A stretch of 64,000 nucleotides of DNA. It comes from Deltaproteobacteria bacterium. GTDB taxonomy: Bacteria; Desulfobacterota_D; UBA1144; Nemesobacterales; UBA2774. The stretch is from contig JAVKFU010000015.1 of NCBI GenBank assembly GCA_040223695.1, positions 542,534 to 606,533 on the forward strand, written 5' to 3'. The position numbers were made by a program, and so were the translations under genes. Of this stretch, positions 27,839-34,886 are shown piece by piece (the first letter of the stretch is position 1; each line of letters begins with the position of its first letter). The notes beneath the pieces are model-generated. The model made no database searches and had not been told where the DNA came from. It saw only the letters and a list, made by a program, of their open reading frames with translations.

Positions 27839-28192
27839 TTATCGTTGACAGCCGACTTCGTTCGTAGCACGTAAGACATATACAACTCGGTTATTTGAAA
27901 CTTGATCCGACGTTTCTATTTCAAGCAAAACGTTATGTAGTGACTGCAAACAAGTAACACACGGACTGTCAACATCGCATTGTCCCTCTGCTGGTAAGCT
28001 AATGGAGTTCAAGCAGTTACCAGCTACTTCGGCTAGTACTACGTCATATGTTGGAGCTTGACCTTTTACCTTCTGTTCACATAGTACTACAGCTGTGTCG
28101 TTCTCTGCGGCTTTAGCCACTAAGGTGAGAACAGTTAGTTGTGAGATTATTAAACTTGCAAATAAAATTGACGTTACAATCTTACTTATCAT
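27839..28192 (-). CDS. Small secreted protein with six cysteines
   Basis: 117 residues, unrecognised. A classical signal peptide (ISKIVTSILFASLIISQLTVLTLVAKA) is followed by a mature part of about 88 residues with six cysteines (VVLCEQ, AGNCLN, QCDVDSPCVTC, VGCQR) that could form three disulfides. GGAGG stands 8 bases before the ATG and a terminator follows the gene, so it is a complete transcription unit. It lies in the AT-rich island next to transposase remnants. Confidence 0.7.
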   Translation of the reverse strand: MISKIVTSILFASLIISQLTVLTLVAKAAENDTAVVLCEQKVKGQAPTYDVVLAEVAGNCLNSISLPAEGQCDVDSPCVTCLQSLHNVLLEIETSDQVSNNRVVYVLRATNEVGCQR

Positions 28193-28257
28193 AATAGAAC
28201 CTCCTTTGATTTATTAATTAACTCTAGATGTCATTATCAAGTACTGTACCCTTATTG

Positions 28258-28420
28258 TCAAGCCGCATATAAATGTGAATCATGATTACTGTAATACTCT
28301 TCTTCTACCTGACCTAGCGTACAGTATCCAAGTATAGAGTGAAGGTAATTTCGGTTGTAATATGAACCTACTTATTCACTTTATGACTGAGCTCTCTGTT
28401 ACTCTTCCCGAAGCTCCCTA
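28258..28420 (-). pseudogene. Remnant of IS3-type transposase (C-terminal end)
   Basis: Minus-strand translation gives SNRELSHKVNK, a stop in place of Trp, a small frameshift, then YYNRNYLHSILGYCTLGQVEEEYY and a stop. This is the C-terminal end of an IS3-family OrfB (YNxxxLHSxxGYxTP). It is similar to, but clearly different from, the remnant at 28717-28989, and points the other way. Confidence 0.65.
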
Positions 28421-28507
28421 TTGTTTGTAAGCAAGGTAATAAGTGACGAAACCAGCTTTGTAAGATAGGCTTAAATTATTCAAAAGAGGTATGAGGAGGA
28501 GAAGAAA

Positions 28508-28714
28508 ATGAAAAAATATTTAGTAATATCGAGCTTCATTTTTTGTCTCACCGCTGGGATAGCAATCTCTCAGGAAAATAAGAGCGAAGAAGCACCTCAG
28601 CAATCGGAGTCCGTAACCGATCAACCTGAAAGCGAAAAAGATTGTAAAAAAGTATGCGTCAAAAGGGACGGGTACGGAATGTGCACCGAGTTTGAAGAGC
28701 GTTGCGAGGAATAA
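28508..28714 (+). CDS. Small secreted protein with four cysteines
   Basis: 68 residues, unrecognised. A signal peptide (KKYLVISSFIFCLTAGIAIS) is followed by a hydrophilic Ser/Glu/Gln-rich linker and a short cysteine motif CKKVCVKRDGYGMCTEFEERC, suitable for two disulfides. A GAGGAG ribosome site precedes the ATG. It is enclosed between two transposase remnants in opposite orientation, so it may be a passenger gene. Confidence 0.7.
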   Translation: MKKYLVISSFIFCLTAGIAISQENKSEEAPQQSESVTDQPESEKDCKKVCVKRDGYGMCTEFEERCEE

Positions 28715-28716
28715 CG

Positions 28717-28989
28717 AACTTTATGAAAGCCTGTTCCGCTACTGAAGTAGAGCAAGTATTTACAAGCTATAACAACCCTGAGGGGAATGCGGATACAGAG
28801 AGAATGATAAGAATGATGAAGGAGGAGCATTTTTGGCTAAGTGAGTGGGGGAATGAAAGAGAGCTTAGTCATGAACTCGATAAGTGGGTTGTTTATTACA
28901 ACGGGAGATACCTTCATTCGGCACATGGATACAGGACACCGATACAGGCGGAAAATGAATATTACACTTTACATACAAACGCTGCTTAA
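28717..28989 (+). pseudogene. Remnant of IS3-type transposase (C-terminal end)
   Basis: About 90 codons open to a stop at 28989, starting inside the family at TNFMKACSATEVEQVFTSYNNPEGNAD. ERMIRMMKEEHFWLSEW and VVYYNGRYLHSAHGYRTPIQAENEYY are the last third of an IS3-type integrase-core transposase. Two of the three catalytic acidic residues (DDE) would be missing, so it cannot be active. It starts right at the stop codon of the small secreted protein. Confidence 0.75.
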
Positions 28990-29196
28990 CATCAACAGTT
29001 TTACCTGACTTGTAATGAACCATTCTTACGGTTTAGACTCTCGGGGTAATAAATCTATGACAGACTAAAGTATTAAAGAGCATAAAATATATTGGACCCG
29101 AGTTCTGAAGCATATTAATACTTATGTAATATGGCATGTTTTCTTTAATTATACTATAATCGCTTTAAGACCATTAACTTTGAGGAGGGGTTAGCA

Positions 29197-29904
29197 ATGC
29201 ACAAATTAGAGGGTTCCAATTGTAAAATCATCAGCCTAAGAAATATGTGCTGTCTTTTTACATTATTAATCGTATCTCTTCTTGTACTGGGATTGATAAG
29301 CACAACTGTATCAGCCAATACAATAGGTTATTCATTTAATCCCGAAGAAGTATTCCCACCAGGGACACTTCCACCGAATCTGGCGCAATATGAACAAGAT
29401 TTAGATACGATACGCCGAATAAATAATAAAATCTCTAAAGCAGGTCTTGAATATGATAGAGTCAAGAATACCAACAGGAACAGAGCCGCAGAGTTGCACG
29501 ACTATATAAATAAGCTAAAGCAGAGACGACAGCAGATTAGAAGTCAGATGCCTAGGCAGCTGCAACCTACACCTGTGGAGCTTTACGGAGCAGCACAGGA
29601 AGAATTTGACAGAGACAAAGCTATCAATTGGCTCAGAGAGGACCCTAATAGAGCTGGAATGACATATTACATGTGGTTAAAAGACGGCAAATGGCAAGGA
29701 GGTCAAAACAAACCTACAGATGGTTATGACCCGATCGTACCAATTGGTGGTGGTATTACAGGCGGCGGGGGTGGAACTGGGGGTGGAAGTAGTCTTCCTC
29801 CATGTATGTGCAGAGACTCTGCTGGTCGGGGATTCCGTCCAGCTTTAGGTCTTGACTGCGCCTCTGCGACCTCTGATGCAATGAGAGACTATAACTGCAG
29901 ATAA
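29197..29904 (+). CDS. Exported protein with coiled-coil and glycine-rich linker
   Basis: 235 residues, unrecognised. An N-terminal hydrophobic segment (CLFTLLIVSLLVLGLISTTVSA) acts as signal peptide or anchor. Then a helical, charged part (about 65-125, RINNKISKAGLEYDRVKNT, INKLKQRRQQIRSQM), a short domain with INWLREDPNRAG and YYMWLKDGKWQGG, a glycine-rich linker (GGGITGGGGGTGGGSS) and a C-terminal cysteine motif (CMCRDSAGRG, LDC, YNC). GAGGAGGGG precedes the ATG and a strong hairpin follows. Its base composition matches the island. Confidence 0.7.
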   Translation: MHKLEGSNCKIISLRNMCCLFTLLIVSLLVLGLISTTVSANTIGYSFNPEEVFPPGTLPPNLAQYEQDLDTIRRINNKISKAGLEYDRVKNTNRNRAAELHDYINKLKQRRQQIRSQMPRQLQPTPVELYGAAQEEFDRDKAINWLREDPNRAGMTYYMWLKDGKWQGGQNKPTDGYDPIVPIGGGITGGGGGTGGGSSLPPCMCRDSAGRGFRPALGLDCASATSDAMRDYNCR

Positions 29905-29911
29905 AATCGGA

Positions 29912-29954
29912 CATAAGAAGAGGGCAGGTGAGAATCTCCGGCCCTCTTCTTATG
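29912..29954 (+). terminator. Strong hairpin after the exported protein gene
   Basis: A perfect 14-bp stem: 29912-29925 pairs with 29941-29954 around a 15-base loop. No good T run follows on either strand, so it may be a processing or bidirectional stop signal rather than a classical terminator. Confidence 0.55.
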
Positions 29955-30052
29955 CAAAGTTGAAATTTATTGTCTTTCTGACAATCAATTAAATTAATTC
30001 TACTAGCTTTATGATCACGAAATGAATTCAGACTAACGAATAACAAAAACTC

Positions 30053-30096
30053 GTTCATCCTGAGCGCACACATCGTGTGCAGTCGAAGGGTGGAAC
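30053..30096. repeat. Dispersed repeat with internal hairpin
   Basis: Outer imperfect arms (GTTCATCC and GGGTGGAAC) enclose a perfect hairpin GCACAC-ATC-GTGTGC (30066-30080). The inner part and the TGAGCGCACA stretch resemble the second unit of the cluster at 1549-1580, so both may belong to one repeat family. The remaining gap 29955-30303 shows no gene. Confidence 0.5.
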
Positions 30097-30303
30097 GGGT
30101 TTAAGATAATTATTCATATACTATATATAACAAATAGATAGTATATATCTTTAGGTTCATCCTGTCTCCAGCAACCCTGTAATAGTCCCTGCCGTTCCAA
30201 ACGAGGATATTGGTGAACTCTTGAGGTACTATCAGACTACTATCGGGGCACAGTGATTCACCCCCACGCTGCTCCACGCCTGAATCGACTGAGCTAAAGG
30301 AAA

Positions 30304-31242
30304 CTATCCGCCGTAAGCGTCGGCGGTGATCTTCATCACCTCTACATTGCCCTGTTTTCCCGCAGGGCTCGGCACTATGATGGGAAGATCGACCCCGGCT
30401 TCCCTGTACGCCTCAAGCCTCTCCCGGCACCTCTCGGGAGGGCCTATGAGAGCCACGGAGTCAAGCATCTCGTCCGTGAACACATCGGCGGGGTTCTCGC
30501 CCGCTTTTACCTTATCGATAGCGTCGCCGTACCCGTTGTTTATCATGAGCCTCTGGTAAAACGGGAAGTTCAGATACGGGGAGAAACCGCGTTTACCCGC
30601 TTTCCTGGCGAGCTCCAGGTCATCCGATACGACAGAGGGTATTCCGAGCGTGATGTCTATCTCGGAAGGATCTCGTCCGGCGCTCTTCGCGCCCTCGGCG
30701 ACGTATCCCCTCAATTCTTTTATGTACTCGGGCGTCGACATGTAGGGCATAAGACCGTCGGCAACTTCTCCGGCGAGTGTTGCGGCGCCTTTTGTAAGCC
30801 CGGCGATGTATACCGGCACCTTGGGCTGCTCACGCTTGAGTGTGAGCTGAGGAGCGGTCCCGTCCATAAAGGCTTTGACGGACTTAACATAATCCCTCAT
30901 GCTCTCGACAGGGTCGCCCATGTCGATTTCATAGCGGTCGTTTACGGGCTTGTGGCTTACGCCGAGACCGAGAACCATCCTGCCGCCCGTTATCTCCTGA
31001 ATCGTAAGCGAAGTGGCCGCGGCCATTACCGCCTGGCGCATATATATGTTGGTAATCCATGTGCCGACCTTGATTTTTGAGGTAGCCTCGGCGAATACCT
31101 GCGCATTCGAGAGGGCGTTAAACGGGGGCACCTCGGGTGAGAATATCCCTTCAAAACCCGCATCCTCGGCGGTTTTAGCGAGAGCGCGCAGGTCCTCTAC
31201 GCTGCATCCCCAAACGGGTGATATGGTTGCGATCCTCGGCAT
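30304..31242 (-). CDS. LLM class (F420-type) oxidoreductase
   Basis: About 312 residues from the ATG at 31242, chosen because AAGGAG lies upstream and the family begins at MPRIATISPVWG; the frame stays open to 31332. It is a luciferase-like TIM barrel of the branch that usually uses F420 or FMN. Typical parts are GFEGIFSPEVPPFNALSNAQVFAEATSKIKVGT, TGGRMVLGLGVSH, KVPVYIAGLTKGA and ALIGPPERCRERLEAYREAG. The substrate is unknown. No F420 synthesis genes are in the window, so the cofactor is an inference from family resemblance. Confidence 0.88.
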   Translation of the reverse strand: MPRIATISPVWGCSVEDLRALAKTAEDAGFEGIFSPEVPPFNALSNAQVFAEATSKIKVGTWITNIYMRQAVMAAATSLTIQEITGGRMVLGLGVSHKPVNDRYEIDMGDPVESMRDYVKSVKAFMDGTAPQLTLKREQPKVPVYIAGLTKGAATLAGEVADGLMPYMSTPEYIKELRGYVAEGAKSAGRDPSEIDITLGIPSVVSDDLELARKAGKRGFSPYLNFPFYQRLMINNGYGDAIDKVKAGENPADVFTDEMLDSVALIGPPERCRERLEAYREAGVDLPIIVPSPAGKQGNVEVMKITADAYGG

Positions 31243-31279
31243 AATAATTCTCCTTATTAAACGAATTTTAGAAACTGTT

Positions 31280-32176
31280 TCAATACTGATTAATAACGTC
31301 CCGGTAGTAATCCGGGCGAAGAAGGGATTCATCCCCGCTGTTGAGCACGGTCCTTATCTGCAGGAGCACTTCTTCCTTGTCCTTCGGGAATTTAGCCTTT
31401 ATAGGCAGGTAGTTAGAAATATGGTTCGAGAAGAAATAACCGTCCGTAAGCTCCGTGTTGTCCACGAGCACCTCAAGCTCCTTTATCATCTGGAACTTTC
31501 CGGGCAGCTCGAATTCCCCCCGCTTCCACTCCTCGTAGAGGGGCGCTCCCGGACGCAGCTGAAGTGATAGAGCGCCTACGTATTCCGGGTCGCAGCCGGT
31601 GAGAAGCTTCCCCGTGGCCTCCGCATGCTCGAGGCTCCTTCCAACTCCCCCCATACCCAGAAGCACCATAGCGGAGTTCATAATCCCCGCTTCCTTGAGC
31701 ATCCCGGACGCCTTTACCGTCTCCTCGTGGTTTGCGCCTTTTTTGATTCTCTCGAGAACTACATCGTCCCCGCTTTCAAAGCCTATATACACCATATCAA
31801 GACCGAGGGCTTTCAGCTCCTTAAGATTATCTACCCCTTTCCGGAGAATATCCCCCACGTTCGCGTACATCCTGACCCGATCGAGACGCGGGCACTTTTC
31901 ACGCAGGTATCCCATTATCTCCACAAGCTTTTTCTGCGATAGAACCAGCGCGTTTCCATCGGCGATAAATACCCGTCCGGTTATCTCACCGTTTTCGTTA
32001 GCGGCGTCTATGATCGACTTAATTTCGTCCATAGGACGGACGCGGAACTTCTGCTCCTCCTTCCTGTACATAGCGCAGTAGGTGCACTGGTTGTGGGAGC
32101 AGCCGATAGTGGCCTGAAGGATAAAACTCTTCCCCTCGCTGGGGGGTCTGAAGTAAGGTGTTATGTACTCTATCAC
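31280..32176 (-). CDS. Radical SAM protein
   Basis: 298 residues starting from GTG at 32176. The cluster motif is in TIGCSHNQCTYCAMYRK, a CX4CX2C spacing as seen in a group of small radical SAM proteins related to coproporphyrinogen-oxidase-like enzymes. GRVFIADGNALVL, YIGFESGDDVVLERIKKG and LLGMGGVGRS follow the SAM-barrel pattern. There is no B12 domain. The substrate is not known. It precedes the LLM gene on the same strand with a gap of 37 bases and may share its transcript. Confidence 0.87.
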   Translation of the reverse strand: MIEYITPYFRPPSEGKSFILQATIGCSHNQCTYCAMYRKEEQKFRVRPMDEIKSIIDAANENGEITGRVFIADGNALVLSQKKLVEIMGYLREKCPRLDRVRMYANVGDILRKGVDNLKELKALGLDMVYIGFESGDDVVLERIKKGANHEETVKASGMLKEAGIMNSAMVLLGMGGVGRSLEHAEATGKLLTGCDPEYVGALSLQLRPGAPLYEEWKRGEFELPGKFQMIKELEVLVDNTELTDGYFFSNHISNYLPIKAKFPKDKEEVLLQIRTVLNSGDESLLRPDYYRDVINQY

Positions 32177-32225
32177 ATTATTAAACTAACAAATATAAAG
32201 ATATTTTCAAGTTGACGGCGGCCGC

Positions 32226-32253
32226 TTTACAAAAGCGGATTTGCCGTTATAAT
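32226..32253 (+). promoter_or_regulatory. Strong promoter giving a nearly leaderless mRNA, with overlapping dyad
   Basis: TTTACA (32226-32231), 16-base spacer, then a perfect TATAAT (32248-32253). The ATG of the downstream gene is at 32263, so the message would have 0-3 leader bases. The inverted repeat CCGCTTT-ACA-AAAGCGG (32222-32238) covers the -35 box and could be an operator. Confidence 0.6.
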
Positions 32254-32262
32254 TCTGCGGTC

Positions 32263-32424
32263 ATGAGTGAGAAAGAGAACAATAACGAGAGGAACGAGCT
32301 TCGGGAGATGTTCGAATTGAACGAGCGCGAGAAGGAAGGCGGCATATATATCGGCGGAGTAGTAGTACTGATAGCGCTTATCGTCATACTTGCCTCGCTT
32401 ACACATGTTGTTCTTCATCCCTGA
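32263..32424 (+). CDS. Small single-span membrane protein
   Basis: 53 residues from the ATG at 32263, just behind a TATAAT box and without a ribosome site; an upstream in-frame TTG at 32212 lies in the promoter and is unlikely. A hydrophilic N-terminus rich in Glu, Asn and Arg (NERNELREMFELNEREKEGG) is followed by one span (IYIGGVVVLIALIVILASLTHVVLHP). Unrecognised. Its stop lies 5 bases from the stop of the convergent gene. Confidence 0.6.
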   Translation: MSEKENNNERNELREMFELNEREKEGGIYIGGVVVLIALIVILASLTHVVLHP

Positions 32425-32428
32425 GCGT

Positions 32429-32923
32429 CTAGGATGAAGACACCCACCTGATAAAAAGGGGAACAATCTCGCGGGGTTCTATACGCCCTCCCGAATTGTC
32501 CCTGTATTCGATTCCATCCGTACCCACGGAAAATCCGGTTTTGATAAGCTGAATTGCCGGTGATAGTTTCCCGCCATCCGTTTTCCTCTGTTTTCCTATA
32601 ACGGTTATAAGGGCGGGATCCTCGTCGAAAATTATTACAATCCTGAAAGGCGATACGATCGAAAAACCGCCCCGTCTGCCGGGTATATCGAGGAAAAGGT
32701 CGAGGAATTCCGGAGAAAGCTTGTGTATGGAGAGCCTTATCCCCTGAGACTCACGGTTAAATATGCGCACACCTTCTTCCGAAATTTTGAAGAACCGGTC
32801 CAATACCGTCACGAATTCCCTATCCGATTCTCCGGCTGGCAGGGAGCCTTGAGAATCCTCCCCTTTTCCTGCACCCATACTTCTTGCTATTTTTTTTATC
32901 TCATCGGAAAAATTATCGGTCAT
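32429..32923 (-). CDS. Hypothetical protein, 164 residues
   Basis: Start chosen at 32923 because GGAG lies 5 bases upstream and the following sequence (MTDNFSDEIKKIARSMGAGKG) is a natural N-terminus; the frame is open to 33028. The product is soluble, with a Ser/Gly linker and then a beta-rich region (FSIVSPFRIVIIFDEDPALITVIGKQ). It has no recognised domain. It overlaps the FAD oxidoreductase gene by 11 bases, so translation is probably coupled and the function may be linked. Confidence 0.6.
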   Translation of the reverse strand: MTDNFSDEIKKIARSMGAGKGEDSQGSLPAGESDREFVTVLDRFFKISEEGVRIFNRESQGIRLSIHKLSPEFLDLFLDIPGRRGGFSIVSPFRIVIIFDEDPALITVIGKQRKTDGGKLSPAIQLIKTGFSVGTDGIEYRDNSGGRIEPREIVPLFIRWVSSS

Positions 32924-34187
32924 CCTTACTCCACTGCCCTTCTTTCCCTTTAATTTTATCAAGAAGCGCGCCCAGATCGGTATCAGGGGCACATAGCTTT
33001 TCCTTAAAGCCGTGAGTTCCGTCTCCACTCATCCCGACCAGCTCCTTTATCACGCGGATATCCTTGCCGCCCGGCTTTATAAGAAGCGCTCCCGCGAGAC
33101 GCCCGCCCCTGAATGAGAAACAAACGCGGGGGTCATCGTTATCCCTTCGCACACAAAACTCTTCGCCGCCATCGGGCGCTCCGATAAACATGAGAGGAGT
33201 CCCGAAAATCTCGGTATCGTAACCGGTCACCTGCGCATATTCGACCTTCGCGCCCGCCATGTTCCTTCCGGCTGCCCTCCCCTGCTGAAGGGCGTTCTCT
33301 ATATGTCCCGTCAGGTGCCTGTATCCGAGGATTATGTCTTCAAATTCGGCTACGTCGCCCGCGGCGTAAACGCCTTCCACATTGGTTTCAAGATATTCGT
33401 TCACTATTATTCCCCGCCCGGTTTCTATTCCGGCGCCTTCGAGGTATCCGATGTTGAGCGTGAGGCCGATACCTGCGCAGAACATATCCGCTTTAAACAT
33501 ATTCCCATCTTCCGTGACAACCCACTCGGCGAGCCCGTCCCTTCCGCGAAACTCCGTGACCTTCTGACGCGGGTATATTTCAACTCCGTTCTCAAGCATG
33601 AGCTCCGTGAGATATAGGCCCGCTTCTTCGGGTATCAGGCTCTGAAAAATATAATTCTCCATCATGAGGAGCTTTACGGCGAGACCGAGCTCCCTCAGCG
33701 CGACGGCGAGCTCAACCCCGATGAAGCTGCCTCCTATGACGACCGCCTCATGCGCGCTTCCCGAGGCCGACCTTATTATCCTGGCATCGTCGAGGGTTCT
33801 CAGATAGTAGATTCTTCTCAGGTCCGCTCCCGGCACCCGGAACCTGAAAGGCGAGCCGCCTGTGCATATGAGCAGCTTTTCGTAAGATACCTGTTCGTCG
33901 TCCTCAAGCGTTACGATCTTTTTGTCCGTATCGAGAGCCGCCGCCCCGTTACCGCCCATAAAACGTGCATTATTACTTTCGTAAAAATCCTCTTTTACAA
34001 GATAGAGCTTTTCCTCGGGGTAACGTCCCTGTATGTATCCCTTTGAGAGCATGGGAAGAAAATAAGCCCTCCTGGGCTCCTTACCTACTATTAATATCCG
34101 CCCTTCTTTGTCCTCCTGCCTTATGCCTCTCACCGCCCAGCTTCCCGCGGGACCCGCCCCCAATATCAGGTAATCGGTTTTAATCAT
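32913..34187 (-). CDS. FAD-dependent pyridine-nucleotide oxidoreductase
   Basis: 424 residues. The FAD Rossmann motif is DYLILGAGPAGSWAVRGI, the NAD(P) motif VVIGGSFIGVELAVALRELGL, and the second FAD-binding stretch GVYAAGDVAEFED. This is the pattern of rubredoxin/ferredoxin reductases and nitrite reductase-like NADH oxidases. No redox-active CxxC is evident, so it is not a disulfide reductase. A TATAAT box lies 8 bases before the ATG and no ribosome site is visible, suggesting a leaderless message. Its electron acceptor is unknown; the overlapping downstream gene may be the partner. Confidence 0.88.
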   Translation of the reverse strand: MIKTDYLILGAGPAGSWAVRGIRQEDKEGRILIVGKEPRRAYFLPMLSKGYIQGRYPEEKLYLVKEDFYESNNARFMGGNGAAALDTDKKIVTLEDDEQVSYEKLLICTGGSPFRFRVPGADLRRIYYLRTLDDARIIRSASGSAHEAVVIGGSFIGVELAVALRELGLAVKLLMMENYIFQSLIPEEAGLYLTELMLENGVEIYPRQKVTEFRGRDGLAEWVVTEDGNMFKADMFCAGIGLTLNIGYLEGAGIETGRGIIVNEYLETNVEGVYAAGDVAEFEDIILGYRHLTGHIENALQQGRAAGRNMAGAKVEYAQVTGYDTEIFGTPLMFIGAPDGGEEFCVRRDNDDPRVCFSFRGGRLAGALLIKPGGKDIRVIKELVGMSGDGTHGFKEKLCAPDTDLGALLDKIKGKEGQWSKDDR

Positions 34188-34363
34188 CGAGACAAATTAT
34201 AACCTAGAAGACGGGGGGTAAAACAATAGTGAAACCAGCGGTCAATATAATCCGAACGAGGAGATATAAAAGCAAATATAATGATACGGAAGCCGGATAT
34301 TTCAAATTAGTTATACGAAGACGGGAATGATATGTTAGTATAAAAATACGGGGGTAGATAACC

Positions 34364-34570
34364 ATGGCAAAAGAAACGAAGAAAATCACACTCGATATAG
34401 ATTCGGGAAAATGTGAATCGCTGGAGAAGATAGCCGGAGCCTACGGAAAGAACCTGAGCATGATAATAAACGAAGCGATAGACAATTACATAAAAGACCA
34501 CAAATGGCAGGCGAGCGAAACCCGTGAAAAAGCCGAAGAGGCGGAAGAGGGCGATTTCGCCACCGACTAA
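34364..34570 (+). CDS. Ribbon-helix-helix protein (CopG/antitoxin-like)
   Basis: 68 residues. The core KKITLDIDSGKCESLEKIAGAYGKNLSMIINEAIDNYIKDHKW has the beta-strand, helix, helix arrangement of RHH DNA-binding proteins, with the usual turn between helices at GKNLS. The C-terminus is acidic (EKAEEAEEGDFATD). GGGGGT is upstream of the ATG. Such proteins are often antitoxins, but no toxin gene is next to it, so it may be a lone transcription regulator. The gap to hflX (34571-34823) shows no gene. Confidence 0.7.
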   Translation: MAKETKKITLDIDSGKCESLEKIAGAYGKNLSMIINEAIDNYIKDHKWQASETREKAEEAEEGDFATD

Positions 34571-34823
34571 AAGCAATCAGGTTTTCAGACACCGCCCTAC
34601 GGCATGGAATCAATTTAGGGCTTGGAAGAGATTAAATCTCCCGTACAGGAACTGCGCGGATGCTTCACCCTACATAATATCGCGTCAGACTATCACTACT
34701 ATCCATAAAAATACTACTAACTATGTTATGTAATCACCGTACAGACTCCAAGAGAAAGGGTTCATGAATTCAGGCGGGCACCTAGATGTAACAATAAAAT
34801 TCCGCGAACACTCCATAAATTCC

Positions 34824-34851
34824 TTGACTGATTAGCGCAAATGATTATCAT
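34824..34851 (+). promoter_or_regulatory. Promoter of hflX
   Basis: TTGACT (34824-34829), 16-base spacer, TATCAT (34846-34851); both boxes match five of six bases. Transcription should start near 34858, leaving about 29 leader bases before the AUA start, with AGGAGG at 34874-34879. Confidence 0.55.
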
Positions 34852-34886
34852 AAAAGTAGAGGTAAATACACTCAGGAGGCGCGAAT

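Noticed and set aside
34364-34570. Toxin-antitoxin pair around the RHH protein
   Set aside because: No toxin-like gene is next to it on either side.
34763-34834. 23-codon frame (MNSGGHLDVTIKFREH...) before hflX as a leader peptide
   Set aside because: It ends upstream of the predicted transcription start of hflX, so it cannot act as a leader; no other support.
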